Both the position numbers and the translations under genes were made by a program. This document shows positions 16,134 through 24,560 of a DNA stretch of 64,000 nucleotides, in pieces. Source of the stretch: Argonema galeatum A003/A1 (GTDB lineage: Bacteria > Cyanobacteriota > Cyanobacteriia > Cyanobacteriales > Aerosakkonemataceae); contig NZ_JAIQZM010000020.1 in the NCBI RefSeq assembly GCF_023333595.1, forward strand, positions 1 through 64,000. The letters are read 5' to 3'. Within the stretch, counting starts at the first letter, position 1. Each line of letters starts with the position of its first letter. The notes beneath the pieces were generated by a model that made no database searches, was not told the DNA's origin, and worked only from the letters and a program-made list of their open reading frames with translations.

Positions 16134-17342
16134 TTAATTCGGTTCGGGCACATAGGGGAACGCACCCAGCACTGGCTTGTGACCTCTACCGCCTAGATTT
16201 GGCCCGTCGTAGGATACGTTATCGCTGGTAACCGCGCCGTTGCTGAGGACGCTTAAGGTGATATCTATGACATCATCTCGGATCAAGCGACCGCGAATCG
16301 GGCTACCCCTGCCGTTAAGGGCGTTGCCATAGCCGCTGGGTTGGGTGGTGTCGATCCGCATTACGTCGGGCAGAAAGGCTCCCAGCAAGGAGGTGGCGCG
16401 AGCATCGCTATTTCCAAGAGCCAGCAGTGTCCGTTTTGCTTCGCCGACAATAGGGCCAGCAATGCGAGCGGCTGGTTGCTGACCGGCTAGGGCAGCGGCC
16501 TCGAAATCGGGGCCAACACCGTTGAGCGCGTTCAGGAAGTCGTTAGTAAGGACTAAGCCTTCGTTGACCGCTGGCCGAGCTAACCGTTCCACTTGTGCGT
16601 ATGTGCCGTCTGGTCTGCGTGCCGAGATGGTTTGCCAAACATCGAAAGTTGTGACGGGGGTTCCGGCTTGCAAGAACTGACGCGGCACCCGCACAGCAAT
16701 GGTATTGACGTTGTAACCGCCAGTAAAATCGAGGCCGGGGCTGCGGAAGCCTACGCTGGGGCCAATGCCAGCCAGTCCGGCGCGAACGCGGAAGAATTGT
16801 TCCACGTCGAAGAAGAACGGGTCTTCCCGCAGGCCAGCAAAGACGCTCAGGGTAGAGCCGCCCAAGGATACTTGGTTAGCTATGGGGGCGGTATTGAGCG
16901 GGGTAGTACGCAGATTCTGTGCTGTTGCGGTAGCGCCGTCTCTGATGGCTGTGACGGTGATGTTCTGCTGGCCTCTGGGATTGGGCGGGCTAAACTCGAA
17001 TCGCAGGACTACGTTGCTTTGGCCTGTGGCAGCAGCATCGTTGTTGGCAATGCGCGTCACTTTGAATTCGTAGCGGGCGGTGGAGCTGAAGTAATATTGC
17101 TGACGAGCGACCGATCGCGGATTGCTGTTCATAATAAAAACCAGGTCACCCTCAGCAGCATTAGGATTCTGGTCTCTTTCTCGAAATACGTACAAGTCAG
17201 TCAAGTTCAAATTGCGACCCTTGGTGTCCACTTCGCCGTCGTCATGGTCGGAAGCCCTTAAGAACAGTGAGCCGCCGAAGCCACCGATCGCAGATAATAC
17301 CAAGGCAATTAATCCTACTCGGATTGTGTTTTTTATTTTCAT
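16134..17342 (-). CDS. DUF4331 domain-containing exported protein
   Basis: A protein of about 402 residues with an N-terminal signal or anchor (IRVGLIALVLSAIGGFGGSL) just before RASDHDDGE, the acidic start typical of DUF4331 proteins. The conserved core includes NLNLTDLYVFRERDQNP, DLVFIMNSNPRS, YEFKVTRI and, near the C-terminus, DVIDITLSVLSNGAVTSDN. The molecular function of the family is not known to me. The start at 17342 (MKIKNT) fits the signal peptide; an in-frame ATG 13 codons upstream is the alternative. It is the first gene of a minus-strand set with the TPR and NicO genes. Confidence 0.85.
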   Translation of the reverse strand: MKIKNTIRVGLIALVLSAIGGFGGSLFLRASDHDDGEVDTKGRNLNLTDLYVFRERDQNPNAAEGDLVFIMNSNPRSVARQQYYFSSTARYEFKVTRIANNDAAATGQSNVVLRFEFSPPNPRGQQNITVTAIRDGATATAQNLRTTPLNTAPIANQVSLGGSTLSVFAGLREDPFFFDVEQFFRVRAGLAGIGPSVGFRSPGLDFTGGYNVNTIAVRVPRQFLQAGTPVTTFDVWQTISARRPDGTYAQVERLARPAVNEGLVLTNDFLNALNGVGPDFEAAALAGQQPAARIAGPIVGEAKRTLLALGNSDARATSLLGAFLPDVMRIDTTQPSGYGNALNGRGSPIRGRLIRDDVIDITLSVLSNGAVTSDNVSYDGPNLGGRGHKPVLGAFPYVPEPN

Positions 17343-17590
17343 TCTTGTTACTTTTGCTCCAATTCCTAAATTAATTATCACACTATCACTTTCTATGGTA
17401 TCATAGCAGCTAGCGGCTGAAAATTTTTTCCTTATCTAGCCAAAAATTTAATTTCTTCTGTCGGCAGCGAGTAGGCCGGAGGGCTTACAGCCCCTAAGTC
17501 TCCTTAAAAGATCCACCGATCGAGAGATTGTAATCGTCGCGATTATCATTCACTATTTCTACTTTATCAGTGTCAATTTTGGAGTAAAGC

Positions 17591-18442
17591 ATGACTTCAG
17601 TAGTTCCTTTTGATTTATTTAACGAGCAGTTTTATCTGGCGACAAACCCTGATGTAGCAGCAGCTGTTGCCGCTGGAACTTTTACCTCTGGCTTTCAGCA
17701 CTTTAGCGTGTCTGGTTTGCAGGAAGGTCGAACTCGAATATCACCATTTTATAGCGAACAAAATTATCTACTTGGCAACCCCGATGTGAGTGCAGCCGTT
17801 AATGCTGGGGTTTTTAGATCTGGGTTGCAACACTACTTCCTCGCGGGATTCGATGAGGGTCGTGCTGCTATTTTTGGCAGTTTTTTCAACGAGAGTGCTT
17901 ATTTAGGTGCAAATCCAGATATAGCGGCTGCTGTGGCTGCTGGTTCTTTAAGCTCTGGCTTCCAACACTATATAACGAATGGACAGACCGAGAACCGCCT
18001 GGGAACTTTTGCTGGAACCAGCGTGAATGATGTTATTAATGGCACAGGAAATGTCACGCAAATTCTCGGAGTTGGCATCAACGTTGATTCTACTGGCTTT
18101 ACAAAATATGATAGTTATGGAGCCGGAGAAGTTGATGTTCTGATTGGGGGAGCCGGAAGAGATACATTTATTCTTGGCGCAGGTAGTGAATTACCAGGTG
18201 TTGACCCTCAACCGTTCTATGTGGATGGCGGTAATAATGACTACGCGCTAATTCGGAATTTTACCCCTGGCACTGATTCTATCCAGCTAGCAGGAAACCC
18301 AGAAGACTACATTCCTCAGGTTGCTAATGGAGGTATCAATATTCTTACATCCTCCGGAGACCTAGTTGGTATTCTTCAAGGAGCAACATCTCTGAATATC
18401 ATCAGTCAATCTACCGGCAATGCGACTTTCCTTGTTGGCTAG
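17591..18442 (+). CDS. Secreted calcium-binding (RTX-like) protein with three N-terminal repeats
   Basis: A 283-residue acidic protein with no classical signal peptide. Residues about 9-137 contain three copies of a roughly 43-residue repeat built on YLxxNPDVAAAVxAG, SGFQHF and GxxEGR. The C-terminal part resembles hemolysin-type calcium-binding proteins (DVLIGGAGRDTFILGAG, YALIRNFTPGTDSIQLAG). Such proteins are commonly exported by type I secretion using a C-terminal signal. The gene is divergent from the DUF4331 gene. No type I secretion genes are in the window. The ligand is unknown. Confidence 0.8.
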   Translation: MTSVVPFDLFNEQFYLATNPDVAAAVAAGTFTSGFQHFSVSGLQEGRTRISPFYSEQNYLLGNPDVSAAVNAGVFRSGLQHYFLAGFDEGRAAIFGSFFNESAYLGANPDIAAAVAAGSLSSGFQHYITNGQTENRLGTFAGTSVNDVINGTGNVTQILGVGINVDSTGFTKYDSYGAGEVDVLIGGAGRDTFILGAGSELPGVDPQPFYVDGGNNDYALIRNFTPGTDSIQLAGNPEDYIPQVANGGINILTSSGDLVGILQGATSLNIISQSTGNATFLVG

Positions 18443-18480
18443 TAATGTCATGTCGGGTCGATTGCCATAATGAAATATTT

Positions 18481-18678
18481 GGTATGTTGTTGCGCTTCAG
18501 CGCTTTCAGGACTGTTTCGTAAATCCTAGCTTTTTATAGCAACCGACGAAAGTCGGTTAGGGCAACTCCAACTCTTACTTCTTTTCCAAATCCCTTACGG
18601 AGTAACCTTTTCCCTCTCCCCTCAACGCTAGCCCCTAGCCCCTAGCTATAAGATAGCGCTGAAGCGCAACAACATACC
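18481..18678. repeat. GTTGTTGCGCTTCAGCGCT palindrome split by another repeat (copy 2)
   Basis: The perfect 24-bp arms GGTATGTTGTTGCGCTTCAG-CGCT and its complement lie about 150 bp apart. At 52052-52104 the same arms enclose only a 9-bp loop. The extra DNA here contains the TATAGC-ended element at 18535-18650, so this looks like an occupied copy of the palindrome. It follows the RTX-like gene. Confidence 0.85.
18535..18650. repeat. Dispersed TATAGC-ended repeat element (copy 2)
   Basis: It starts TATAGCAACCG, contains AACTCCAACTCTTACTTCTT, and ends CTAGCTATA, closely following the order in the copy at 10154-10281. It lies inside the larger palindrome. Noncoding. Confidence 0.75.
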
Positions 18679-18680
18679 TA

Positions 18681-18814
18681 AGTGCTGAGTAAGCTGCTCC
18701 GCATTTAAACTGTATAACTCAAAAAAGCCTAACTCTTGTCGGGTAGGCATTCCTGCCATCCAGGATATGTGAATTAGGTGCGTTTCAGCTTACAAACACA
18801 GCACTCAGCACTTT
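18681..18814. repeat. AAGTGCTGAGT inverted-repeat element
   Basis: AAGTGCTGAGT near 18681 is answered by ACTCAGCACTT near 18804-18814, an 11-bp inverted pair enclosing about 110 bp with no open frame of note. It is part of the noncoding gap before purF. Confidence 0.5.
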
Positions 18815-18836
18815 GCTATATACAAATTCCCCGATA

Positions 18837-18875
18837 AAATTATCGTTCCCAGGTTCAACCCAAGAACGATAATTT
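18837..18875 (-). terminator. Hairpin downstream of purF
   Basis: AAATTATCGTTC and GAACGATAATTT form a perfect 12-bp stem with a 15-base loop, 24 bp beyond the purF stop codon. On the minus strand it is followed by TTATC rather than a long T-run, so it is a plausible but not classical terminator. Confidence 0.5.
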
Positions 18876-18898
18876 CAAGGCTAACTAATAGTTAATAG

Positions 18899-20395
18899 CT
18901 AACAGCTACCCACTTTTTCTAAAATCAGTTTGGAGCGTTTTATCATCTCTGGAACTGGTATGGGATAATCGCCTGTGAAGCAGGCAGAACAGAAACTGCT
19001 GGGGTCTTCTCCCGTGGCTTTGAGCATACCATCCCAACTCAGATAAGCCAGGGAGTCAACCTCGATTTGTTTGCCAATCTCTGCCACAGACTTGGTGGCG
19101 GCAATCAGCTGATCTTGACTATCGGTGTCAATACCGTAGAAGCAGGGGTGAGTCACTGGCGGCGATGAAATCCGCATATGAACTTCGGTAGCACCGGCAT
19201 CCCGCAATGTTTTGACAAGTTTGCGACTGGTGGTTCCCCGAACAATGGAGTCATCGACAATGACAATGCGTTTACCAGCCAAAACATCTTTGAGGGGATT
19301 TAGCTTCATGCGGAGACCAGTCTCGCGCATTTTTTGAGTTGGCTGGATGAAGGTGCGACCGACGTAGCGATTTTTAATCAAACCTTCGGCGTAGGGAATG
19401 CCAGAGGTTTGGGAAAAGCCTATGGCAGCAGGAATGCCTGAATCTGGTACGCCGATAACGATGTCGGCATCAACTGGTGATTCGCCTGCCAGCTGACGCC
19501 CCAGCCGCAGCCGGTAGCTGTACAGACTTTCGCCCTCCATGATGCTATCTGGACGGGCAAAGTAGATCATTTCAAAGATGCAAAGTTTGCGTTTTGGCTG
19601 CTGAGTCCAGTGGAAGGAAGCCAAACCCGCTTCAGTGATCCAAACTAATTCTCCTGGTTCCACATCTCGCAGGTATTCGGCACCGATAATGTCTAAACCG
19701 CAGGTTTCGGAGGCGAGGACGTAGCGGGTGGTACGGGTGTCTTCGCCCGTCACGATCGTGCCAATTACCAGGGGACGAATACCGTTGGGGTCGCGGACGC
19801 CCATGAGGCCAGCGGGGGTGCCGATCGCTAAACTAAAAGCTCCCTGACACTTGTGAAATGCTCGGATCGCGCCTTCTAACCAATCTTTGCCTTCGTTGAT
19901 TTCTTCGGCAATAGCATGGGCGATCATCTCTGAATCGGTTGTGCTGACTAAAATACAGTCCCGCCGCAGCAATTCCTCTCGTAATTCCGGCGTATTGACC
20001 AGATTCCCATTGTGTGCTAATGCAATCGAACCCAGGCGAGTTTCTACCACTGCTGGCTGGGCGTTGACAACGCGACTGGAACCAGTAGTAGAGTAACGGG
20101 TATGACCAACTGCTAAATTGCCTGTCAGGCTATTCAAGATGGTTTCGTTAAAGACTTGCGACACCAATCCCATCTCTTTGTGCAAATGCACGCTTGAGCC
20201 GTCAAAGGTGGCGATACCAGCCGATTCTTGACCTCGGTGCTGTAAGGCGTACAGCCCAAAGTAAGTTAACTTGGCGACATCTTCTCCGGGTGCATAGATG
20301 CCAAACACACCACAGGCTTCCTCTGGTTTATCGTTTTGCGCCTCGTTGTCCATGCTGGGATACTCGTCACAAGAGAGGGGATCGTTGGGGGTCAT
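18899..20395 (-). CDS. purF: Amidophosphoribosyltransferase
   Basis: PurF catalyses the first committed step of purine synthesis, making phosphoribosylamine from PRPP and glutamine. The 498-residue protein has an N-terminal propeptide of about 27 residues before the nucleophile Cys in EEACGVFGIYAPGED, then LYALQHRGQESAGIATFDG and GHTRYSTTGSS of the glutaminase domain. The PRTase domain carries IVIVDDSIVRGTTSRKLV. Near the C-terminus four Cys residues, including CSACFTGDYPIPVPE, suggest the iron-sulfur form as in Bacillus. It lies 157 bp downstream of purL on the same strand and is probably in one operon with it. Confidence 0.97.
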   Translation of the reverse strand: MTPNDPLSCDEYPSMDNEAQNDKPEEACGVFGIYAPGEDVAKLTYFGLYALQHRGQESAGIATFDGSSVHLHKEMGLVSQVFNETILNSLTGNLAVGHTRYSTTGSSRVVNAQPAVVETRLGSIALAHNGNLVNTPELREELLRRDCILVSTTDSEMIAHAIAEEINEGKDWLEGAIRAFHKCQGAFSLAIGTPAGLMGVRDPNGIRPLVIGTIVTGEDTRTTRYVLASETCGLDIIGAEYLRDVEPGELVWITEAGLASFHWTQQPKRKLCIFEMIYFARPDSIMEGESLYSYRLRLGRQLAGESPVDADIVIGVPDSGIPAAIGFSQTSGIPYAEGLIKNRYVGRTFIQPTQKMRETGLRMKLNPLKDVLAGKRIVIVDDSIVRGTTSRKLVKTLRDAGATEVHMRISSPPVTHPCFYGIDTDSQDQLIAATKSVAEIGKQIEVDSLAYLSWDGMLKATGEDPSSFCSACFTGDYPIPVPEMIKRSKLILEKVGSC

Positions 20396-20551
20396 GCTAC
20401 GGCTTTGCTCCTAATAAGGATATTGAGTCAGAGGGCTCGCTCATCAAGCGGGATATTAAGAAAAGTTTACCTACCTTAATCAGCTCTTAACAATACCGCT
20501 ATTTAAGGTAATTGCGCTCATCTTTTTATACAGAGGCATTGAGCTGGTTGG

Positions 20552-22975
20552 CTAAATTGTTAAACGGCGTTCAATAGCATTCAGTGAGCGATCGCACACA
20601 TCTGCAATGCTAACGCCGATTACAAGGTGGTTGTCAGCCGTAATTACCCGTAAATCTGTATCGGCATTACCGACTTGACCGATTTTTTGCCAATATTTGC
20701 CCAGTTGCTCCTTTAAATAGGATTCCCAAATTTCCGATCGCTCTTGCTCTACCGAAACAATAATTCTTGCGCCGCCTTCCCCAAAAAGCAGACGATCCCA
20801 ACGCATAACTTCTGTTGAGGTCATGCCTAAATCGATTTGGGCACCCAAGCGACTGCTAATGCAAGATTCCGAGAGTGCAACTGCGAATCCTCCCTCTGCA
20901 CAGTCATGGGCCGATCGCACCCAACCTTGCCGAATTCCCTCCCGACAGGCAGCTTGCACCAGACGTTCCATCTCAAAATCTACCACTGGCGGAGTTCCGG
21001 CGATAATACCATGAATTGCGGCTAAATACTCAGACGCACCCAAATCGATTTGGGATTTGGGATTTGGGATTTTGGATTGCAAAGGCAAACCCAAAAGATA
21101 AATTAAATCTCCTTCTGCTTGCCAACCTTGACCGCAAATCTTGGTGAGATCGGAAATTAACCCTACCATTCCCACAACCGGAGTTGGGTAAATAGGTTGA
21201 GGATTTCCTTCACTATCCAGAGTTTCGTTGTACAGAGAAACATTGCCACCAGTCACAGGTGTACTAAATTCTCGACAAGCTTCAGCTATTCCCCGACAAG
21301 CTTCTGCCAGTTGCCAATAACCTACAGGCTTTTCTGGACTGCCGAAATTGAGGTTATCTGTAACTGCCAAAGGTTCTGCGCCTACACAGCTGAGGTTGCG
21401 TGCAGCTTCTGCTACTACTGCTTTGGCACCTTCGTAGGGATTGAGATAGACGTAACGGGAATTGCAATCAACAGTTGCAGCGACGCCCAATTTTAGATTT
21501 GGCGCGAAGTGGGCGTCTTGGCGGTTCCCGTCACGATGCCCACCTTCGCTAGAGAGGATTGGGGATTTTGGATTGGGGACTTCTTCAGCTGGGCGAATCC
21601 GCACAACCGCAGCATCTGCGCCACCGGGTAAAATTACGGTATTGTTCTGCACTTGATGGTCATACTGGCGATAAACCCAACGTTTAGATGCGATCGTCGG
21701 ATTATCCAACAAAGTCAGTAAAATATCATTCCAAGTTTGCATATTTCCTTGGATTTCGATCCCAGATGCGGTACAGGGAGGGAGAGATTCCGCTGTCCAT
21801 TCCCAGGCTTTCCGGGCATATTCTGGAGGTTCGGCTAGTAGTTCTCGGTGATAAATGGGTGTGTTATCGGCTAAAGCAGTAGCTGGAACTTCCGCCGCGA
21901 CTTTACCCTGAAATAAGATTCGCACGATCGGCTCTGAAATTACCGTTCCTGCGACTACCGCTTGCAGTCCCCATCTATGGAAAATATCAATTAATTCCTG
22001 TTCGCGTCCAATATGTGCAACAAACAACATCCGTTCTTGGGATTCTGAGAGTAAATATTCGTAGGGAACCATCCCACTTTCCCTAACTGGGATTTTATCT
22101 AAATCCAGTTCAATTCCCACACCGCCTTTAGCTGCCATTTCCGAAGTCGAACAGGTAATACCAGCTGCACCCATATCTTGTGCGGCGACAACAGCGCCTG
22201 TTTTGAAGGCTTCCAGACAAGCTTCGATCAGGGATTTTTCTAGGAAAGGATCGCCTACTTGGACTGCGGGCCGATCGTCCATTGAAGCGTCGCTAAGTTC
22301 CGCACTGGCAAAACTTGCGCCTCCCATACCATCTCGTCCGGTGGTAGAACCGACATAAAGCACGGGATTGCCGATTCCTACTGCACCAGATTTTACGATA
22401 TCCTGGGTTTCCATCAACCCCAGTGCCATCACATTTACCAAAGGATTTTCCGAGTAGGCCCGATCGAAGTAAACTTCACCGCCGACTGTGGGTACTCCAA
22501 CGCAATTACCGTAGTGCGAGATTCCCGATACCACGCCACTGAACAAGCGTCTGGTACGCGCATCTTCCAGAGAACCAAAGCGGAGGGAGTTCAATAGGGC
22601 TATAGGACGCGCCCCCATTGTAAAGATATCGCGGAGGATGCCTCCCACGCCTGTCGCCGCACCTTGAAACGGTTCGACTGCTGAGGGGTGGTTGTGGGAT
22701 TCGATTTTAAAGGCGAGTCGGAGTCCGTCGCCTAAGTCTACTACTCCGGCGTTTTCTCCGGGGCCAACTAAAATTCTTTCTCCCTCGGTGGGAAACTGTT
22801 TGAGTAGGGGTCGGGAGTTCTTGTAGCAGCAGTGTTCTGACCACATGACGCCAAACATCCCCAGTTCGGCTTTGTTGGGATGGCGATCGAGGCGTTTGAC
22901 GATTTCTTGGTATTCTTCAGGCTTGAGACCTTCAGCAGCAATTTCTTCGGGAGAAAAGGGAGAACTGGTAGACAT
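20552..22975 (-). CDS. purL: Phosphoribosylformylglycinamidine synthase subunit PurL
   Basis: PurL is the ATP-dependent synthetase subunit of FGAM synthase, working with PurQ and PurS. Conserved blocks include [65 protein letters not shown] and, in the second half, [16 protein letters not shown]. The protein is about 807 residues. Two stretches look like intergenic repeats read in frame: [19 protein letters not shown] with the following residues (before [11 protein letters not shown]), and [15 protein letters not shown]. The start at 22975 ([11 protein letters not shown]) is preferred to an upstream ATG eight codons earlier. It lies upstream of purF. A truncated Doc toxin gene ends about 50 bp upstream. 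Confidence 0.96.
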   Translation of the reverse strand: MSTSSPFSPEEIAAEGLKPEEYQEIVKRLDRHPNKAELGMFGVMWSEHCCYKNSRPLLKQFPTEGERILVGPGENAGVVDLGDGLRLAFKIESHNHPSAVEPFQGAATGVGGILRDIFTMGARPIALLNSLRFGSLEDARTRRLFSGVVSGISHYGNCVGVPTVGGEVYFDRAYSENPLVNVMALGLMETQDIVKSGAVGIGNPVLYVGSTTGRDGMGGASFASAELSDASMDDRPAVQVGDPFLEKSLIEACLEAFKTGAVVAAQDMGAAGITCSTSEMAAKGGVGIELDLDKIPVRESGMVPYEYLLSESQERMLFVAHIGREQELIDIFHRWGLQAVVAGTVISEPIVRILFQGKVAAEVPATALADNTPIYHRELLAEPPEYARKAWEWTAESLPPCTASGIEIQGNMQTWNDILLTLLDNPTIASKRWVYRQYDHQVQNNTVILPGGADAAVVRIRPAEEVPNPKSPILSSEGGHRDGNRQDAHFAPNLKLGVAATVDCNSRYVYLNPYEGAKAVVAEAARNLSCVGAEPLAVTDNLNFGSPEKPVGYWQLAEACRGIAEACREFSTPVTGGNVSLYNETLDSEGNPQPIYPTPVVGMVGLISDLTKICGQGWQAEGDLIYLLGLPLQSKIPNPKSQIDLGASEYLAAIHGIIAGTPPVVDFEMERLVQAACREGIRQGWVRSAHDCAEGGFAVALSESCISSRLGAQIDLGMTSTEVMRWDRLLFGEGGARIIVSVEQERSEIWESYLKEQLGKYWQKIGQVGNADTDLRVITADNHLVIGVSIADVCDRSLNAIERRLTI

Positions 22976-23025
22976 GGAACCTTTGCACAGATAGCACAAA
23001 GTTAATTTTATCTAGATTTCTGCCA

Positions 23026-23166
23026 CTACTTTTGCTTTATGTGTTTCTCTAAGAATGAATCTAGCAAGCCTGCATCTCTGACACCAGCAGTTCCGCCAAA
23101 TCTTGCCACCCGGCGTTGGCTAATGGCTATAACTTCGGAATTAGGGACAAATTTAGGAGTCTGCAA
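23026..23166 (-). pseudogene. Truncated Doc (death-on-curing) toxin
   Basis: A 46-codon frame starts at a TTG overlapping the end of the upstream antitoxin-like gene and reads MQTPKFVPNSEVIAISQRRV, then ARFGGTAGVRDAGLLDSFL. This is the N-terminal signature of Doc/Fic toxins (IxxIHxxxIxRFGGxxGxRDxGLL). The family is about 120-130 residues and its Fic motif (HxFxxGN) should come later; here the frame stops before purL. The toxin is therefore inactive, probably by deletion next to the purine genes. Confidence 0.65.
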
Positions 23167-23389
23167 GGCGACGAAAAACCTCTTCCCATCGTTGTTCTAC
23201 AGCTAAATAAGCTTTCCATACTTCTGCATCTTCAGCCACAAGAGTGGAACTATTATCCTCCGTTGTGTCTTTGTGAGAGGGAATATTATGGTCAACTCTG
23301 TTATCGCTGGATAGATTTGTTTGAGTTTGTCTATTTGCCGATTCTATTTCATCGGATTTGGATAATTTTTCTACTGGCTTGGTTTCCAT
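23153..23389 (-). CDS. Putative antitoxin paired with the truncated Doc
   Basis: A 78-residue acidic protein with a disordered, Ser/Asp-rich N-terminal half and a helical end, AEVWKAYLAVEQRWEEVFRR-LADS. The last part resembles small proteins I recall upstream of Doc-type toxins in cyanobacteria. Its stop overlaps the start of the Doc remnant by 14 bases, a typical coupled antitoxin-toxin order. The role as antitoxin is inferred from context. With its toxin truncated, it may be non-functional but harmless. Confidence 0.5.
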   Translation of the reverse strand: METKPVEKLSKSDEIESANRQTQTNLSSDNRVDHNIPSHKDTTEDNSSTLVAEDAEVWKAYLAVEQRWEEVFRRLADS

Positions 23390-23400
23390 TCTTACCCCAC

Positions 23401-23470
23401 TAGCTAGGTTTGTTGCAAAACGTTGTGTATCGGTTCTGCTGCTAGTTCTAGCTTATCGGGGTGGGTGAGG
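23401..23470. repeat. Copy 1 of the duplicated HTH-gene 3' end
   Basis: TAGCTAGGTTTGTTGCAAAA, then CGTTGTG and the CTGCTGCTAGTTCTAGCTTA stretch reproduce the last 70 bp of the HTH gene at 24201. This copy fuses to, and truncates, the DUF3368 toxin frame. Confidence 0.85.
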
Positions 23471-23560
23471 AGCTTGTAGCCCAAATACATCACGCAGTAA
23501 ATTCATCTGTCCCACTTTTGCTAGTTCGCTCAAGGGTGTGGTGTCTGCAATGACAATCAC
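23453..23560 (-). pseudogene. Truncated DUF3368 (PIN-like) toxin
   Basis: A GTG at 23560 overlaps the TGA of the UPF0175 gene and opens MIVIADTTPLSELAKVGQMN, then LLRDVFG. This is the N-terminus of DUF3368 toxins, with the first metal-binding Asp in ADTTPL. After VFG the frame enters the repeat copy at 23401-23470 and stops after eight unrelated residues. Full members are about 150-160 residues, so the toxin is dead. The order UPF0175-DUF3368 is a known antitoxin-toxin arrangement. Confidence 0.7.
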
Positions 23561-23844
23561 TTTTTATATTTCTCCAACATCCGAAGGGTTTCAGATACTT
23601 CACGCTCTAACTCTTCTCTAGTCTGATCCGGAAACGGCGAGATGTCATATTCACTCATCAAGTCGATAACTTCCACGCGAGGAATACCTAATATTTCCGC
23701 TGCTCGTCCGCTACCGATCTCGTTATGCCGCAATAATGTCATTACGTAGGCTTCTTTTGCTTTGTTTTCTGCTTCTAACCTGACTGCTTCAGGTATTTGT
23801 GAAATCTCTAAATTGAATTTGATTTCTATTTCTGATTGTTGCAC
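23557..23844 (-). CDS. UPF0175 family antitoxin
   Basis: A 95-residue protein containing AKEAYVMTLLRHNEIGSGRA and AEILGIPRVEVIDLMSEYDI. This is the helix-turn-helix pattern of UPF0175 proteins, which act as antitoxins for DUF3368 PIN-like toxins. The C-terminal helix (REELEREVSETLRMLEKYKK) is likely the toxin-binding part. It overlaps the start of the truncated toxin by four bases. It may persist as an orphan regulator. Confidence 0.82.
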   Translation of the reverse strand: MQQSEIEIKFNLEISQIPEAVRLEAENKAKEAYVMTLLRHNEIGSGRAAEILGIPRVEVIDLMSEYDISPFPDQTREELEREVSETLRMLEKYKK

Positions 23845-23860
23845 GGCTTTAAAACCACCT

Positions 23861-23957
23861 TAGCTTAATTAGGTTTGTTGCAAAACGTTGTGTGAATAAG
23901 TTCTGCTGCTAGTTCTAGTTTATCGCGATCGGTCAGGGCGTCTAGGTCTATTGTGAA
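23861..23957. repeat. Copy 2 of the duplicated HTH-gene 3' end
   Basis: A third, more diverged version of the LTHRDKLELAAELIHNVLQ coding sequence (here reading LTDRDKLELAAELIHT). It overlaps the 3' end of the gene at 23920-24186, which reads it in another frame. Confidence 0.8.
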
Positions 23958-24186
23958 GATCGCTCTCGAAAGGCACAACTTCTCCCGCTTCAGCCTGCTG
24001 TTGGGCTTCACGGAGTTCATCCTCAAAACCGGGGATGCTCAACAGTTCCTCAGTTGCCTCGTTTTCTTCTCTTTCTTGCAGATAAGCGAGGAAATCAACG
24101 GCTACTCGCAACCGTTCTGGGGAAAGCCGATCTAAACGACGCTGTGCTTCATTAATTAAGGTGATGTCTTTCTGTTCTATTTCCAT
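23920..24186 (-). CDS. Small antitoxin-like protein with repeat-derived C-terminus
   Basis: An 88-residue helical protein: LINEAQRRLDRLSPERLRVA, VDFLAYLQEREENEATEELL, SIPGFEDELREAQQQAEAGE. This pattern (helix with a DFxxYL core, then a PGFxDEL tail) is common in small cyanobacterial antitoxins. The last dozen residues (HNRPRRPDRSR) come from repeat copy 2 in a foreign frame, so the natural end is altered and any downstream toxin is gone. Family and partner are not certain. Confidence 0.5.
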   Translation of the reverse strand: MEIEQKDITLINEAQRRLDRLSPERLRVAVDFLAYLQEREENEATEELLSIPGFEDELREAQQQAEAGEVVPFESDLHNRPRRPDRSR

Positions 24187-24196
24187 GTGGCCCCCA

Positions 24197-24289
24197 CTAG
24201 CTAGGTTTGTTGCAAAACGTTGTGGATCAGTTCTGCTGCTAGTTCTAGCTTATCGCGGTGGGTGAGGGCGTCTAGATCGACTGTGATGG
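24197..24289. repeat. Copy 3: native 3' end of the HTH gene
   Basis: This is the in-gene copy encoding TVDLDALTHRDKLELAAELI and the last residues. It is the probable source of the two partial copies downstream at 23401 and 23861. All three have the same orientation and are flanked on one side by CCCACTAGCTAGG or a similar sequence. Confidence 0.85.
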
Positions 24290-24560
24290 CTGACTTGCGT
24301 TTGGGGATGGGTGGGGGTGGGGGTGTGGTGGGTAATTCTAAAGTTTCGTAGAAGTAGTCGATGGTTTTGCCATAGACGCCTGCGAAAGCGGGTAACTCCT
24401 TCTCGGCGTCTACCTTGCGCTTCCCGTTCTCGACACACGATATGGCTTGTTGGCTCAGTGTTATCCCATAACGATTCTCCAGCTGCTCAATGACTTGCTC
24501 TTGAGTAAGACCGAGTGATTCGCGGGTAGCCTTAAGGCGCTTGCCCAAGGAGAACGCCAT
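24201..24560 (-). CDS. XRE-family helix-turn-helix regulator
   Basis: A 119-residue DNA-binding protein. Residues about 6-65 form a Cro/CI-type helix-turn-helix (LGKRLKATRESLGLTQEQVI, ISCVENGKRKVDAEKELPAF). A PPPPPIP linker leads to a short C-terminal segment, DLDALTHRDKLELAAELIHN. It heads a minus-strand row of antitoxin genes and could control them or be a stand-alone regulator. Its 3' end has been duplicated twice into the downstream genes. Confidence 0.82.
   Translation of the reverse strand: MAFSLGKRLKATRESLGLTQEQVIEQLENRYGITLSQQAISCVENGKRKVDAEKELPAFAGVYGKTIDYFYETLELPTTPPPPPIPKRKSAITVDLDALTHRDKLELAAELIHNVLQQT

Noticed and set aside
16593..17261. 222-codon plus-strand ORF opposite the DUF4331 gene
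   Set aside because: Its Ala/Gly/Cys-rich composition fits an antisense shadow; the minus-strand frame has a signal peptide and family motifs.
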